From: Parafrigoribacterium_A soli
GTDB taxonomy: Bacteria > Actinomycetota > Actinomycetes > Actinomycetales > Microbacteriaceae
DNA: 64,000 nt
Assembly (NCBI RefSeq): GCF_040227235.1
Contig: NZ_JBELNZ010000003.1
Location: 583,948 to 647,947 of the forward strand
Direction: 5' to 3'
A program made the position numbers and the translations under genes. How positions within the stretch are numbered: the stretch's first letter is position 1; each line of letters starts with the position of its first letter. Under the pieces are notes generated by a model, which worked only from the letters and a program-made list of their open reading frames with translations, was not told where the DNA came from and made no database searches. Positions 29,301 through 36,615 of this stretch are shown piece after piece.

Positions 29301-30604
29301 TCAACGCCGTCTGCACGCTCACCGAGACCGACGCGGCCGGAGCGAACGCGACGGCCCTCAGCGGCACGGGTGTCACCGATCTCGGCGGCGGCGTCGGCAC
29401 CGTCGTCGTCGGCGCCGCGAGCAGCGTCACGGTGACCAACACCTTCCTCGCTGGAACTCTTTCGGTGCTGAAGACCGTGGATGGCGCGGGAGCCGCCGGC
29501 TACGGGACTGGACCGTTCACCGCCTCGGTGCGCTGTGTCTACGGCACCCCAGAGCAGGTGGTGTATTCGAATGCCGCCCTGGCCATCGTCCCCGCGGTCC
29601 CCTCTCTCGTGCCCGAGGTGTTCCCCGTTGGCACGACGTGCTCGGTCAACGAGGCGACGACCGGTGGAGCGAACAGTCATGACGATCCGGCATCGGTCAC
29701 GATTCCGGCGCCCACGGGAGGTGCGGCCGTCGGTGCCATCACCGCGGACGTGACCAACCACTTCCTGGTCGGAGACCTGGTCATCGACAAGGTGCGCCTC
29801 GGTGCTGGAGTGGCGGCCTTCGGCGACGGGCCGTTCAAGGCTCAGGTCGAATGTACCTGGGTCAAAGACGGCGCGACCCTCGCGATCCCCCTGCCAGACA
29901 GCGGCGAAGTGACGCTCTCGAGTGGCAATGGCTACACGGCCACCCTCAGCGGCATCATCGTCGGGGCGAGCTGCGCGGTGACCGAGACGGATGCCGGCCT
30001 CGCGTCCGCGAGCTCGCTGAGTCCCGCGAGCGGAATTGTGACCATCCTCGACCCGGTCGTCCACCCGACGCCGGCCACCGTGACCATCACCAATCAGTTC
30101 GACGTAGGCCAACTCAAGCTCAGGAAGTCCGCGGGGCTCTTCGCGCTCAAGGACTCGGCGGTCCACTACACGATCACCGTGTCGAACATCGGCCACGTGG
30201 AGGCACAGAACGTCGTCGTCACCGACCTGATCCCGGCTGGCGCGCGTGTCGTCTCTGCGGACTCAGGTGGCGCCATCCAGCCAGGCAAGGTGGTCTGGAC
30301 TGTCCCGTCGATCGCGGTGGGGGATACGACGGACCTCGGCGTCGTGCTGAAGTATGACGCGGCAGGCGAGTACATCAACCACGCCTCGGTGCAGTTGCCG
30401 ACGGGGGCGTGGGACCCCACGGAGGTCGACGACGAGTGCGTCGACATGACCGGGGCGTCCTGTGCGACCGTCTTCATCGCGACCCTCGCCTTCACGGGGG
30501 CGTCGCCGATGTCGACCATCCTGACCGGCTTCCTGGCCTTGGCGCTCGGCGCAGCACTCTTGTTCTACGCTCGTATCCGCCGCAGGAGGGTTCGTCGTTC
30601 ATAG
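23354..30604 (+). CDS. Giant cell-surface protein with DUF11 and DUF5979-type repeats and LAXTG sorting signal
   Basis: 2416 residues from ATG 23354 with a G-rich ribosome site (GGGGGGAG) just upstream; the frame is open back to 22880 inside the WYL gene, but the signal peptide fixes this start. An Arg-rich N-terminus, hydrophobic core and ASA-type cleavage region form the signal. Most of the protein is repeated beta-sandwich units of DUF11 type (PDEEFTYTVGVGC, PGASVPWTLKFANTGSGYLT). Four DUF5979-like domains of about 100 residues follow near 1810-2245 (LQLSKAVAGAGSAFAPGDF and relatives). A last DUF11 unit leads to LAFTG, a helix and RIRRRRVRRS. Likely a wall-anchored stalk or adhesin; partner unknown. 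Confidence 0.85.
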   Translation: MWVRSAFARSRRSRHRAAATLIGRSWLRVPLAIAVVGALLAGGVAIAAPASAAPSALLSVDKRVNGVDAVTVAPDEEFTYTVGVGCSDSGCVDATLVDQLPAEFAGFAILASSVGPASLPSSSSFAGCTTVVTSSCVFTAVFEQSLTGGEVGIQAGATYTASITLKAPANLTPSWASNGVAVANTATATATTADTQSDAANVTVAIPTTVNTAVTKSWTPATQQYAPGVESTVALTTRNTSNMPASSLVLQDPNDAADGATQLAASNPFALTDFTGFGTVTLPDGANRVRVDAYVFSGGVWTWQTGTPSLVADIALPGVADSAVGGLRFTFSDAASGATIDAGGTAGAVAFTVAQRSTNRNTGDSLVLGASVTNQVAGTVTVPGNPPVSKTATAPYAIGGLTVAVQAGKTITPARIPAGTSASASITGKNNSNGPLSSLTLGDTDYFTQDLQFGGFLSPVAYPAGATAASVTWHFSGPSTSSAPVTNGSTPVAPSAPPGEHLTGFEVTYTGAVAAGVTATLNFSISPTADIADAATQSVPNTVNVTGVNPAGTATASKGAPLSIFKPEIRLHLTKSISPVGAVTPGGTVLAKLATTTDTDSAYVNPTTIVVQDDYRNGTAGDFWDGFNPLSIAPTQVPTGASLLVEYNVGGVWTALPNDSGSAQLYQANLPGDVSTIIGVRFTFTNAAGFAQGVAVQPNVVFQARAKLRSDSATSTSVANGPASDYENEGVASGSGEVAGGVSVTSPDVVATADASIISFSGGDGGIVAGKRWQQPGFTGDLTTVNSQSGEQAASRLTWGVLSTGYDSVTVADPATNEANPVDTSFQAFDLKSVAPISFGQDPQLRYDTVDSVELYYAGAWHPVAKPAGSWMNGTGFKGYVLTAPESAATTGVRLVIKPNDTARTGSTDPLTPPVGSGVGSSSSAASRPLGLTWQLRNTVRSVVAPANKWATAVHGYNDADPATVANTVGVSGVLGGTPVTAVTATDKLTLLDQPPGVDVSKTRSVSTVVIPNSGDVAAGIYPAITYTITAKNTSSARASYLRVTDPMPCSSSALTDCRTLPTDWASAPFTAPYSTSNPFERENLTKIAFAVNAQQIDAAASTVTLWKRDAAGVMTTQDLSMTAATALTAAQLEDVVGVSVLYQGTDPLSDGGMITTGSNPVMTLSTQLRVHERSAPTVLVAPVTISNDVFAQSYDPVVTPSGASSTPVDSANADVALVDGVLDVTATKTLAPGTMLEKNRTDPVTVTLKANQGNSTVATNEVVMEDSDQAFWSRFRLTALGTVTAPAGSNQVRVDVQTNGTATWIQGVAGPTAVLPAVDLADVSGIRFTFNNDDADVFSHSSPPANWAAQALLTVQLLDTKRGTSTAIPFPSTVTNVLSTSSERFEDPAIYVGASAQSSDSLALDPGTFQLDVAKSPLGNVHTVSPGASVPWTLKFANTGSGYLTIADLVDQLPTYLSFDGEEPSYTGSAGGTLSTAPTYSYDGAAKTLTFSWPTGGKRMSPGETFTVTLGLILEPGLTSGDRATNEMTVTTAETLTACTNTSGNVQGVLTGLGATECGTSNYVQPIAGPSIVTRKGVKGDIAGSLVSGAVNVNNPAVACIPDDEGYFRTPCAANTVIGGTDEWKLQAVNSGTVDYTGLTFVDPLPLAGDRMLATGSARGSTYRPVFDGANGLQVTGAPGDATMVWEVTTTANACLSAGATSWPSDPTCSTHPSAAGWTSGASFAGDWADVTALRVTFGFPTPLPAGGTVTVKYHTVNTVASAALPQGAPTTVSASPAYAWNQFGANATLVAGQPIKGAPVKAGVTIVTGPLQLSKAVAGAGSAFAPGDFVVDIACSIDGEALDLGTSSSLHLTTAGSFTARVDGIPLGSSCVATEHGSLGTYGESSRTNSPVTLAIDGAAASADPVPLSQQATITNTYTFGGLSVTKHVDTEATVGTFGPFDFTLSCVSGTGDPISLPAADRSFSLAAEATHTVAANTLPVNAVCTLTETDAAGANATALSGTGVTDLGGGVGTVVVGAASSVTVTNTFLAGTLSVLKTVDGAGAAGYGTGPFTASVRCVYGTPEQVVYSNAALAIVPAVPSLVPEVFPVGTTCSVNEATTGGANSHDDPASVTIPAPTGGAAVGAITADVTNHFLVGDLVIDKVRLGAGVAAFGDGPFKAQVECTWVKDGATLAIPLPDSGEVTLSSGNGYTATLSGIIVGASCAVTETDAGLASASSLSPASGIVTILDPVVHPTPATVTITNQFDVGQLKLRKSAGLFALKDSAVHYTITVSNIGHVEAQNVVVTDLIPAGARVVSADSGGAIQPGKVVWTVPSIAVGDTTDLGVVLKYDAAGEYINHASVQLPTGAWDPTEVDDECVDMTGASCATVFIATLAFTGASPMSTILTGFLALALGAALLFYARIRRRRVRRS

Positions 30605-30632
30605 CGAAGGGGTCGAAACGGCGATCGCCGGG

Positions 30633-30653
30633 TAGGCTGGGGTGTAATCCCCA
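30633..30653 (+). promoter_or_regulatory. purA -10 box and leader hairpin
   Basis: TAGGCT at 30633-30638 is a good actinobacterial -10. It runs into a small perfect hairpin, TGGGG (30638-30642) with CCCCA (30649-30653), just upstream of the AAGGGA ribosome site. No convincing -35 is seen at 17 bp (GGGTCG). Confidence 0.45.
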
Positions 30654-30674
30654 CCGATCTTGAAGGGATCAGTT

Positions 30675-31961
30675 ATGCCTGCAATCGTTCTGATCGGCGC
30701 CCAGTGGGGCGACGAAGGCAAGGGCAAGGCCACCGACCTCCTCGGCAGCCGGGTCGACTACGTCGTCAAGTTCAACGGCGGCAACAACGCCGGCCACACC
30801 GTTGTCGTCGGCGACGAGAAGTACGCGCTGCACCTGCTGCCCTCCGGCATCCTCACCGAGGGTGTCACCCCGGTCATCGCGAACGGCGTCGTCATCGACA
30901 TCGAGGTGCTCTTCGAGGAGCTCGATGCGCTGAGCGCTCGCGGCGTCGACGTCTCGAAGCTGCTGGTGAGCGCGAACGCCCACGTCATCACCCAGTACCA
31001 CCGCACGCTCGACAAGGTGACCGAGCGCTTCCTCGGCAAGCGGCAGATCGGCACCACCGGCCGGGGGATCGGTCCGGCGTATGCCGACAAGATCAACCGG
31101 GTCGGCATCCGGATTCAGGACCTCTTTGACGAGCACATCCTGCGCCAGAAGATCGAGGGCGCGCTCGAGCAGAAGAACCACCTGCTGGTCAAGATCTACA
31201 ACCGCCGCGCGATCACCGTCGACGAGATCGCGGATGAGCTGCTCAAGTACGCGGACCGCCTGCGCCCCATGGTCGCCGACACCGGCCTGCGCCTGAACGA
31301 GGCCCTCGACGCGGGCAAGACCCTGCTCTTCGAGGCAGGCCAGGCGACCATGCTGGATGTCGACCACGGCACCTACCCCTTCGTCACCTCGTCCTCGGCG
31401 ACGTCCGGCGGCGCGGCCACCGGATCCGGCGTCGCGCCGAACCGCTTCGACCGCGTGATCGGCGTGGTCAAGGCGTACACGACGCGCGTGGGCGCTGGAC
31501 CGTTCCCCACCGAACTGTTCGACGAGTCGGGCGAGTTCCTGCGGGAGAAGGGCTTCGAGTTCGGCACCACCACGGGGCGTCCGCGCCGCTGTGGCTGGTA
31601 CGACGCCCCGATCGCCCGCTACGCCGCACGCGTCAATGGCATCACCGACTTCGTGCTGACCAAGCTCGACGTGCTCACCGGTCTGGAGCAGATTCCGGTC
31701 TGTGTCGCCTATGACGTCGACGGCGTTCGAGTGGATGAGGTGCCGGTCTCGCAGACGGACTTCCACCACGCGGTTCCCATCTACGAGAACTTCCCCGGCT
31801 GGAGCGAGGACATCACGGGTGCGCGCAGCTTCGAAGACCTGCCACAGGCCGCGCAGGACTACGTGCTCGCGCTCGAGAAGATCAGCGGATCGCGCATGTC
31901 GGCGATCGGCGTGGGCCCCGGCCGCGACGCGATCGTCGTGCGCCACGACCTGCTCGGCTAG
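30675..31961 (+). CDS. purA: Adenylosuccinate synthetase
   Basis: 428 residues from ATG 30675; GAAGGGA upstream is the ribosome site. The GTP-binding loop is GDEGKGK (residues 12-18) with catalytic Asp13. FNGGNNAGHTV, IGTTGRGIGPAYADK and TTGRPRRCGW are the IMP- and aspartate-binding landmarks. It converts IMP, aspartate and GTP to adenylosuccinate, the committed step to AMP. A stem-loop follows the stop. It is the only purine gene in this part of the window; purL, purQ and purS are 25-30 kb away. Confidence 0.97.
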   Translation: MPAIVLIGAQWGDEGKGKATDLLGSRVDYVVKFNGGNNAGHTVVVGDEKYALHLLPSGILTEGVTPVIANGVVIDIEVLFEELDALSARGVDVSKLLVSANAHVITQYHRTLDKVTERFLGKRQIGTTGRGIGPAYADKINRVGIRIQDLFDEHILRQKIEGALEQKNHLLVKIYNRRAITVDEIADELLKYADRLRPMVADTGLRLNEALDAGKTLLFEAGQATMLDVDHGTYPFVTSSSATSGGAATGSGVAPNRFDRVIGVVKAYTTRVGAGPFPTELFDESGEFLREKGFEFGTTTGRPRRCGWYDAPIARYAARVNGITDFVLTKLDVLTGLEQIPVCVAYDVDGVRVDEVPVSQTDFHHAVPIYENFPGWSEDITGARSFEDLPQAAQDYVLALEKISGSRMSAIGVGPGRDAIVVRHDLLG

Positions 31962-31993
31962 CCACACCCCGAGTGCGGAGCGGGCCGGCGTGG

Positions 31994-32029
31994 GCGCGGG
32001 TCGAAGTCATTCCCAAGGATGACCCGCGC
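31994..32029. terminator. Stem-loop downstream of purA
   Basis: GCGCGGGTC (31994-32002) pairs with GACCCGCGC (32021-32029), a perfect 9-bp GC-rich stem. The loop contains a further short inverted repeat (TCAT with ATGA). No T-run follows, but it separates purA from the next operon. Confidence 0.5.
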
Positions 32030-32078
32030 GCGACGCGCGGACGATGTGCGAGCGGGCGCATCCGCCGAGCATTGAAGC

Positions 32079-32768
32079 ATGACAGTTCTCTCTGCACACA
32101 ATCTGATCAAGCACTACGGAGACACGGTCGCGCTCGGCGGAGTCGACTTCGCGATCCACGCCGGCGAATCCGTGGCGATCATGGGCGCATCGGGCTCGGG
32201 TAAGACCACGCTGCTGCACAGCCTTGCCGGCATCCTCACGCCCGACAGCGGCGAGGTGATGTTCGATCGCGCCGATGGCCAGTCCGTCATCGTGAACCTG
32301 CTCGGCGAGGGCGCGCGCTCCCAGCTGCGCCGTGAGTCGTTCGGCTTCGTCTTTCAGCAGGGCCTTCTCGTGCCAGAACTCACCGTGGCAGAGAACGTGG
32401 CGCTGCCGCTCATGCTGCTCGGTCAGACCCGGCGCGAGGCCGTGGAGAACGCCGGCCCGTGGCTCTCGCGGCTGGGCCTGCGCGGCTTCGACGATCGGCG
32501 CCTGGGCCAGCTCTCGGGCGGCCAGGCGCAGCGCGTTGCGATCGCTCGTTCCCAGGTGACCGGCGCATCCGTCGTCTTCGCCGACGAGCCCACCGGTGCC
32601 CTCGATTCCGTGACCTCGGATGAGGTGATGAGCGCGCTCATCGACTCGACTACCGGCCGTGGCAAGTCGCTTGTCGTCGTCACGCACAACGAAGACGTCG
32701 CCGATCGCTGCTCTCGCGTCGTGCACCTGCGCGATGGCCTCGTGGTCTCGCAGGCGGTGCAGGCATGA
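32079..32768 (+). CDS. ABC transporter ATP-binding protein, MacB/LolD type
   Basis: 229 residues. Walker A GASGSGKTT, signature LSGGQAQRVAIARS, Walker B VVFADEPTGALDS and the His-loop VVVTHNEDVADR are typical of ATPases paired with FtsX-type permeases. An insertion after HSLAGIL (DRADGQSVIVNLLGEGARSQ) is slightly longer than usual. It overlaps the permease gene by 4 nt. Such pairs export antimicrobial peptides or lipids, or act as mechanotransmitters; no two-component system is adjacent to suggest a Bce-type sensor. Confidence 0.88.
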   Translation: MTVLSAHNLIKHYGDTVALGGVDFAIHAGESVAIMGASGSGKTTLLHSLAGILTPDSGEVMFDRADGQSVIVNLLGEGARSQLRRESFGFVFQQGLLVPELTVAENVALPLMLLGQTRREAVENAGPWLSRLGLRGFDDRRLGQLSGGQAQRVAIARSQVTGASVVFADEPTGALDSVTSDEVMSALIDSTTGRGKSLVVVTHNEDVADRCSRVVHLRDGLVVSQAVQA

Positions 32769-34087
32769 CGACACTGAGGCTGTTCCGGATGCTGTCGAGC
32801 TCGCGTTCGAGCGGCACCGCAACGTTCGTGCTCCCGATCGTCGCGTTCGCCGTGGTGACCGCACTGCTCCTCATCGTGCTCGGCGGAGCGTTCTCGTTCT
32901 TCGGCTGGAGCGGCAGCGGAACCGACGACTACAAGTACCTGGCGAGCATCGCGCTCGCGCTGCTCGTCGCCCCGCTGCTCACACTCGGCGGCTCGGCCGC
33001 GCGGCTCTCCGCTCGCAGGCGCGATGATCGGCTTTCCACTCTGCGGCTGCTCGGTGCCACCCCCGCGCTCGTCGCCCGTCTCACCATCCTCGAGTCCGCG
33101 GTGCTCGCCCTGATCGGCGCGGTCGTCGGCATCGTCGCATATGTCGCGCTCGTGCCCGCGGTCGGGCTCATCCCGTTTCGAGGCGAAGCGCTCGGCGCCT
33201 CCATCTGGCTCGCGCCGTGGGTGGTGGGCATCGTCGTTGTCGGTGTCGCCGCGCTCGCCGCACTGAGTGCAGCCATCGGGCTGCGTGGCGTGATCGTCTC
33301 GCCGCTCGGCGTGCGCACGAGGCAGACGGTGCCGCGCCCGCACTGGATCCGACTCGTGCTCGGCGTCGTGGCCGTGATCGTGGTCTACACCGCCATGAAG
33401 CTGCTGCGCGCCGACATGGGCTTCGTCACCGTGCTCCTCGTGTTCGGACTCGGCTTCGGGCTCACCATCTCGGTGCTGAATCTCGCCGGTCCGTTCGTGC
33501 TGCGCGTCGTCGCGACGTGGGGCGTGCGTCGCGCGAAGACGCCGCAGCGTCTGCTGGCCGCCCGCGGCATCCTCGAGTCGCCCAAGGCCGCCTGGCGCCA
33601 GGTCAGCGGCGTCGCGATGACGAGCTTTATCGCGGTGTTCGCGGGCGTGGGCATCGCGGTCTCGAACTCGATGGGCAGCGACAGTCTCGGCTTCGTCCTC
33701 GACATCCGCACGGGCGTCATCATCACCCTGGTCGCCTCGTTCCTCATGGTCGCCTGCTCCGTGGGCGTCAATCAGGCCTCGGCGATTCTCGACCGGCGAG
33801 ACCTGTACTTGAGCCTTGACCGCCTTGGAATGCCCGCCAAGACCATGGATGTCGCCCGAACCCGGGCGGTCATGTCGCCCCTGCGACTGGTGAGCATCGG
33901 CTCCGCGCTCACCGCCGCGGTCGTGATGCTGCCGCTCACCGGTATGGCGCTGCTACAGGATCCGGCGTCGCTCCTGATCATCGCGGCCTGCCTCGTGGTC
34001 GGCATCGTCGTGGTCTGGCTGGGGCTGCGCGCGACCAGGCCGGTGCTTCGCCGGGTACTCGCGGAGCCCGAGCGCGCGGTCGGCTAG
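32765..34087 (+). CDS. FtsX-type ABC transporter permease
   Basis: 440 residues with about eight or more hydrophobic segments. The FtsX-like pattern is present: RLSARRRDDRLSTLRLLGAT followed by a helix pair, and the second half contains RLLAARGILESPKAAWRQVS before further helices. There is no large extracytoplasmic MacB domain. Overlap by ATGA with the ATPase gene indicates one exporter. Cargo unknown. Confidence 0.82.
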   Translation: MTTLRLFRMLSSSRSSGTATFVLPIVAFAVVTALLLIVLGGAFSFFGWSGSGTDDYKYLASIALALLVAPLLTLGGSAARLSARRRDDRLSTLRLLGATPALVARLTILESAVLALIGAVVGIVAYVALVPAVGLIPFRGEALGASIWLAPWVVGIVVVGVAALAALSAAIGLRGVIVSPLGVRTRQTVPRPHWIRLVLGVVAVIVVYTAMKLLRADMGFVTVLLVFGLGFGLTISVLNLAGPFVLRVVATWGVRRAKTPQRLLAARGILESPKAAWRQVSGVAMTSFIAVFAGVGIAVSNSMGSDSLGFVLDIRTGVIITLVASFLMVACSVGVNQASAILDRRDLYLSLDRLGMPAKTMDVARTRAVMSPLRLVSIGSALTAAVVMLPLTGMALLQDPASLLIIAACLVVGIVVVWLGLRATRPVLRRVLAEPERAVG

Positions 34088-34113
34088 CTCGCCGCCGCTG
34101 CCGTTCGCCAGGC

Positions 34114-34195
34114 GCGTTCAACAGGAGAATGTGGCGACAGCCCCGCGTCGACAGGACGGGATGGCGGCGTGGCGCCCGCGTCTCCTGTTGAACGC
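34114..34195. repeat. Perfect 15-bp inverted repeat, 82 bp in total
   Basis: GCGTTCAACAGGAGA (34114-34128) and TCTCCTGTTGAACGC (34181-34195) are exact complements separated by 52 bp rich in GC with internal imperfect pairing. It occupies most of the gap between the exporter permease and the ROK regulator gene. The rest of that gap (34196-34338) holds TTTGCATTATGACTATTAAG, an AT-rich patch that may be promoter or operator, and a TAGCCT -10 candidate at 34330-34335. Confidence 0.75.
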
Positions 34196-34338
34196 ACGTC
34201 GCGCTGGTGCGAACTCAGCCGAGCCGAAACGGCGAACGGGTGCAGTTCTGGACCAGCGTCCATGACGACGGATCGCACCCCGCGACACTAAGTTTGCATT
34301 ATGACTATTAAGGCCCCGGCTTCGAGGGGTAGCCTGGC

Positions 34339-35565
34339 GTGACGAAGGTGGATGCGGATGCCCGGCGCGGGGGAGCGACGACTCGCGCGCTTGCGAAGGT
34401 CAACAGCACCTCGATCACAGAACTCCTGCGTCAGGTGGGGGCGCTGTCACGGCGCGAGATCGGTGCCCGTACGGGACTGAGCCCCGCCACGGTCAATCGG
34501 CTGACGGCCGAGCTCATCAGGTCCGGCATCCTTGTGGTGGCAGGACACGAGCCGTCGAATGGTGGTCGTCCCTCGATCCTGCTCCGCTATGCGGGTGACG
34601 CGCGGCTCGTCGCCGCCATCCAGCTTCATGCGGAACGAGTTGCCGGTGTGCTCGTCGACCTCGACGGCCAGATCGTGCTGCGACGCGAGGTCGCGCTGCC
34701 GGGGCCGCTCGCACCGGACGCGAGCGCTGAGGCGATCGCCGGCAAACAGTCGACGCAACTCGAGCTGATGATCGAACTGATCAACCTTCTCGTGGACGGC
34801 GCCCGCGGTCTCGGTGCTCCGTGTGTCTCGATCGGCGTGGCGGTGCCCGGCACCGTCGCTCCGCCCGACGACCTGGTGGCCAGGATGCCCGAGATCGGAT
34901 GGAACGAGGTCCCCCTCGGCCGCATTCTGCGCGAGCGATTCGAGCTTCCCATCGTCGTAGAGAACGACGCGAACGCGCTTGCCTTCGGCGAACTCAATCG
35001 AGGAGCGGGCCGTGGCACGTCGAGCCTCGTGTCACTCCTCCTGGGCCGAGGCCTCGGCGCGGGCATCATCACGAACGGCGAGCTGCATCGCGGAGCGGGT
35101 GCCAAGGCCGGCGAGGTCGGCTACCTGCTGATGGACCGCTCGGCGTTTGCCCGTTCGTACGACGAACACGGCGACCTCGAAGACCGCATCGGATCCGTCG
35201 CGCTCACGAAGCAGGCGCGGGAGCGGGGAATTCCCTTGCCCGCCAACGGCAGGGTCACTGCCGAAGACATCTTCCAACTCGCCGCGGATGGCAACGACAA
35301 CGCGCGGGAACTTGCCGAGGAGATCCTCGACCTGATCTCGCTGACCATCGCCGCGCTCGTGACGGTGCTCGATCCAGAGCTCGTCGTGGTCGCCAGCAGC
35401 TTCGGCAACGGCGAGCGCTTCTTGCCCGCGATCTACAAGCGGCTCAGCGGCAGGATCATCGAGGTTCCGCGCCTGGTGCCGGCCACCTTCCGCGAGGATG
35501 CCGTGATCATGGGCGTCGCGGAGTTGGCCGCCGCGGAAGTGAACGAGTTCACCTACCTGTCCTGA
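34339..35565 (+). CDS. ROK-family transcriptional regulator
   Basis: 408 residues from GTG 34339; an in-frame GTG at 34348 fits better if TAGCCT (34330-34335) is the -10. N-terminal winged helix: GALSRREIGARTGLSPATVN then RLTAELIRSGIL. The ROK sugar-binding fold follows: VSIGVAVPGTVA, VENDANALAFGELNRGAGRG, GRGLGAGIITNGELHRGAGA and GEVGYL. The usual zinc-binding CxCGxxGC motif of ROK proteins is absent; the segment after GEVGYL reads LMDRSAFARSYDEHGDLEDR. It probably controls the adjacent amino-sugar operon through the palindrome at 35644-35685. Confidence 0.88.
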   Translation: MTKVDADARRGGATTRALAKVNSTSITELLRQVGALSRREIGARTGLSPATVNRLTAELIRSGILVVAGHEPSNGGRPSILLRYAGDARLVAAIQLHAERVAGVLVDLDGQIVLRREVALPGPLAPDASAEAIAGKQSTQLELMIELINLLVDGARGLGAPCVSIGVAVPGTVAPPDDLVARMPEIGWNEVPLGRILRERFELPIVVENDANALAFGELNRGAGRGTSSLVSLLLGRGLGAGIITNGELHRGAGAKAGEVGYLLMDRSAFARSYDEHGDLEDRIGSVALTKQARERGIPLPANGRVTAEDIFQLAADGNDNARELAEEILDLISLTIAALVTVLDPELVVVASSFGNGERFLPAIYKRLSGRIIEVPRLVPATFREDAVIMGVAELAAAEVNEFTYLS

Positions 35566-35616
35566 GGCACGACGCCGCCGCACGTGCTGCTCGACCGCGC
35601 TCCTTGACCGTTCCCC

Positions 35617-35645
35617 TTGACGACGTCGTGGCGCGGCCATAAACT
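35617..35645 (+). promoter_or_regulatory. Promoter of the amino-sugar operon
   Basis: TTGACG (35617-35622), 17-bp spacer, TAAACT (35640-35645). Both boxes are near consensus with ideal spacing. The predicted start point, about 35652, falls inside the large palindrome that follows. Confidence 0.7.
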
Positions 35646-35685
35646 GCTGATACTTTCGTATTAGAGTGATACAAAAGTTCAGCAG
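35644..35685. promoter_or_regulatory. 42-bp extended palindromic operator
   Basis: Left arm CTGCTGA-T-ACTTTCGTAT (35644-35661) and right arm ATACAAAAGT-TCAGCAG (35669-35685) are complementary across 17 positions with one mismatch and a one-base bulge, around the spacer TAGAGTG. It overlaps the -10 and start point, the classic position for repression. The ROK regulator immediately upstream is the likely binder. Confidence 0.7.
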
Positions 35686-35700
35686 AGTGGCTAGGACGCA

Positions 35701-36600
35701 GTGATCGTTGGAATCGACCTCGGTGGCACGAAGACCCATGTGATGGCCGAGGACAACGGCGTCGTGGTTCTCGATCAGACGGTGCTCACGCGCAGCTGGC
35801 AGAAGCAGTCCCTGCTCGATGACGAGACGAATCCGAACCGGCTGTTCGCATCGATCGCCGAGTCGATCGACTTGCGTGACGCCGCCATCGTGATCGGCGC
35901 GCGCGACCTCGACAGCGTGCAGCAGATGCGCCTCTTCGGTGATCGAGTTCGGCGAGCACACGATGGTCCCACCCTCGTCGTCAACGACGTTGAACTGCTC
36001 GCGCCCGCGGCCGGCCTCAAGGATGCCATCGCCGTGATCGCTGGCACCGGATCCAAGGTCGTCGGCCACGGTCCCGACGGCGCGCTCATGTCGGCCGGCG
36101 GCCACGGCTTCCTCGTCGACGACGAGGGAAGCGCACCCTGGATCGCCCGAGAGGCCGTTCGCGCGGTGCTCGAAGCAGACGATGAGGGCTTGGAACCCGA
36201 CGTTCTCGCGCACCTGCTCATGGAGCGATACGGCGTCACCGGCGTCGCGGAGGTCGCGCATGCCTTTGCGGCCGAGGTCGGCCTCACCACCTGGGCGAGG
36301 CTGTGCCCGCTCGTGTTCGACGCGGCCGAGCGCGGAAGTGCGCTTGCCGCATCCGTCATCACCGCTGCCGCCGCCGCGCTCGCCCACGACGTCGAACTGG
36401 TGCATCGTCGCGGCGCTGTCGGCAGCAGCGTGCTCTGCGCCGGCGGAGTCATCAGCAATCAGCGCCCGCTCTATGACGCGCTCGTGAGAGAGATCGACGC
36501 ACTCGGCGCCGGCCTCTCGGTAAGTCTCCTCACCGTTCCACCGGTGATGGGCGCCCTCGCTCTGGCGAGGGAGTTGTGCAACACAACCACGGCAAGGTGA
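35701..36600 (+). CDS. BadF/BadG/BcrA/BcrD-family ATPase, N-acetylglucosamine kinase-like
   Basis: 299 residues from GTG 35701. The ASKHA fold is shown by GIDLGGTKTHVM (phosphate 1), AVIAGTGSKVVGHG (phosphate 2/adenosine) and GGHGFLVDDEGSAPWIAREA, which in eukaryotic-type GlcNAc kinases is the GGWG..lgDeGSg.wi signature. This separates sugar kinases from benzoyl-CoA reductase subunits. It likely phosphorylates the imported amino sugar in the cytoplasm. First gene after the palindromic promoter; the binding-protein gene follows within 16 nt. Confidence 0.82.
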   Translation: MIVGIDLGGTKTHVMAEDNGVVVLDQTVLTRSWQKQSLLDDETNPNRLFASIAESIDLRDAAIVIGARDLDSVQQMRLFGDRVRRAHDGPTLVVNDVELLAPAAGLKDAIAVIAGTGSKVVGHGPDGALMSAGGHGFLVDDEGSAPWIAREAVRAVLEADDEGLEPDVLAHLLMERYGVTGVAEVAHAFAAEVGLTTWARLCPLVFDAAERGSALAASVITAAAAALAHDVELVHRRGAVGSSVLCAGGVISNQRPLYDALVREIDALGAGLSVSLLTVPPVMGALALARELCNTTTAR

Positions 36601-36615
36601 CCAATGGAGGATCAC

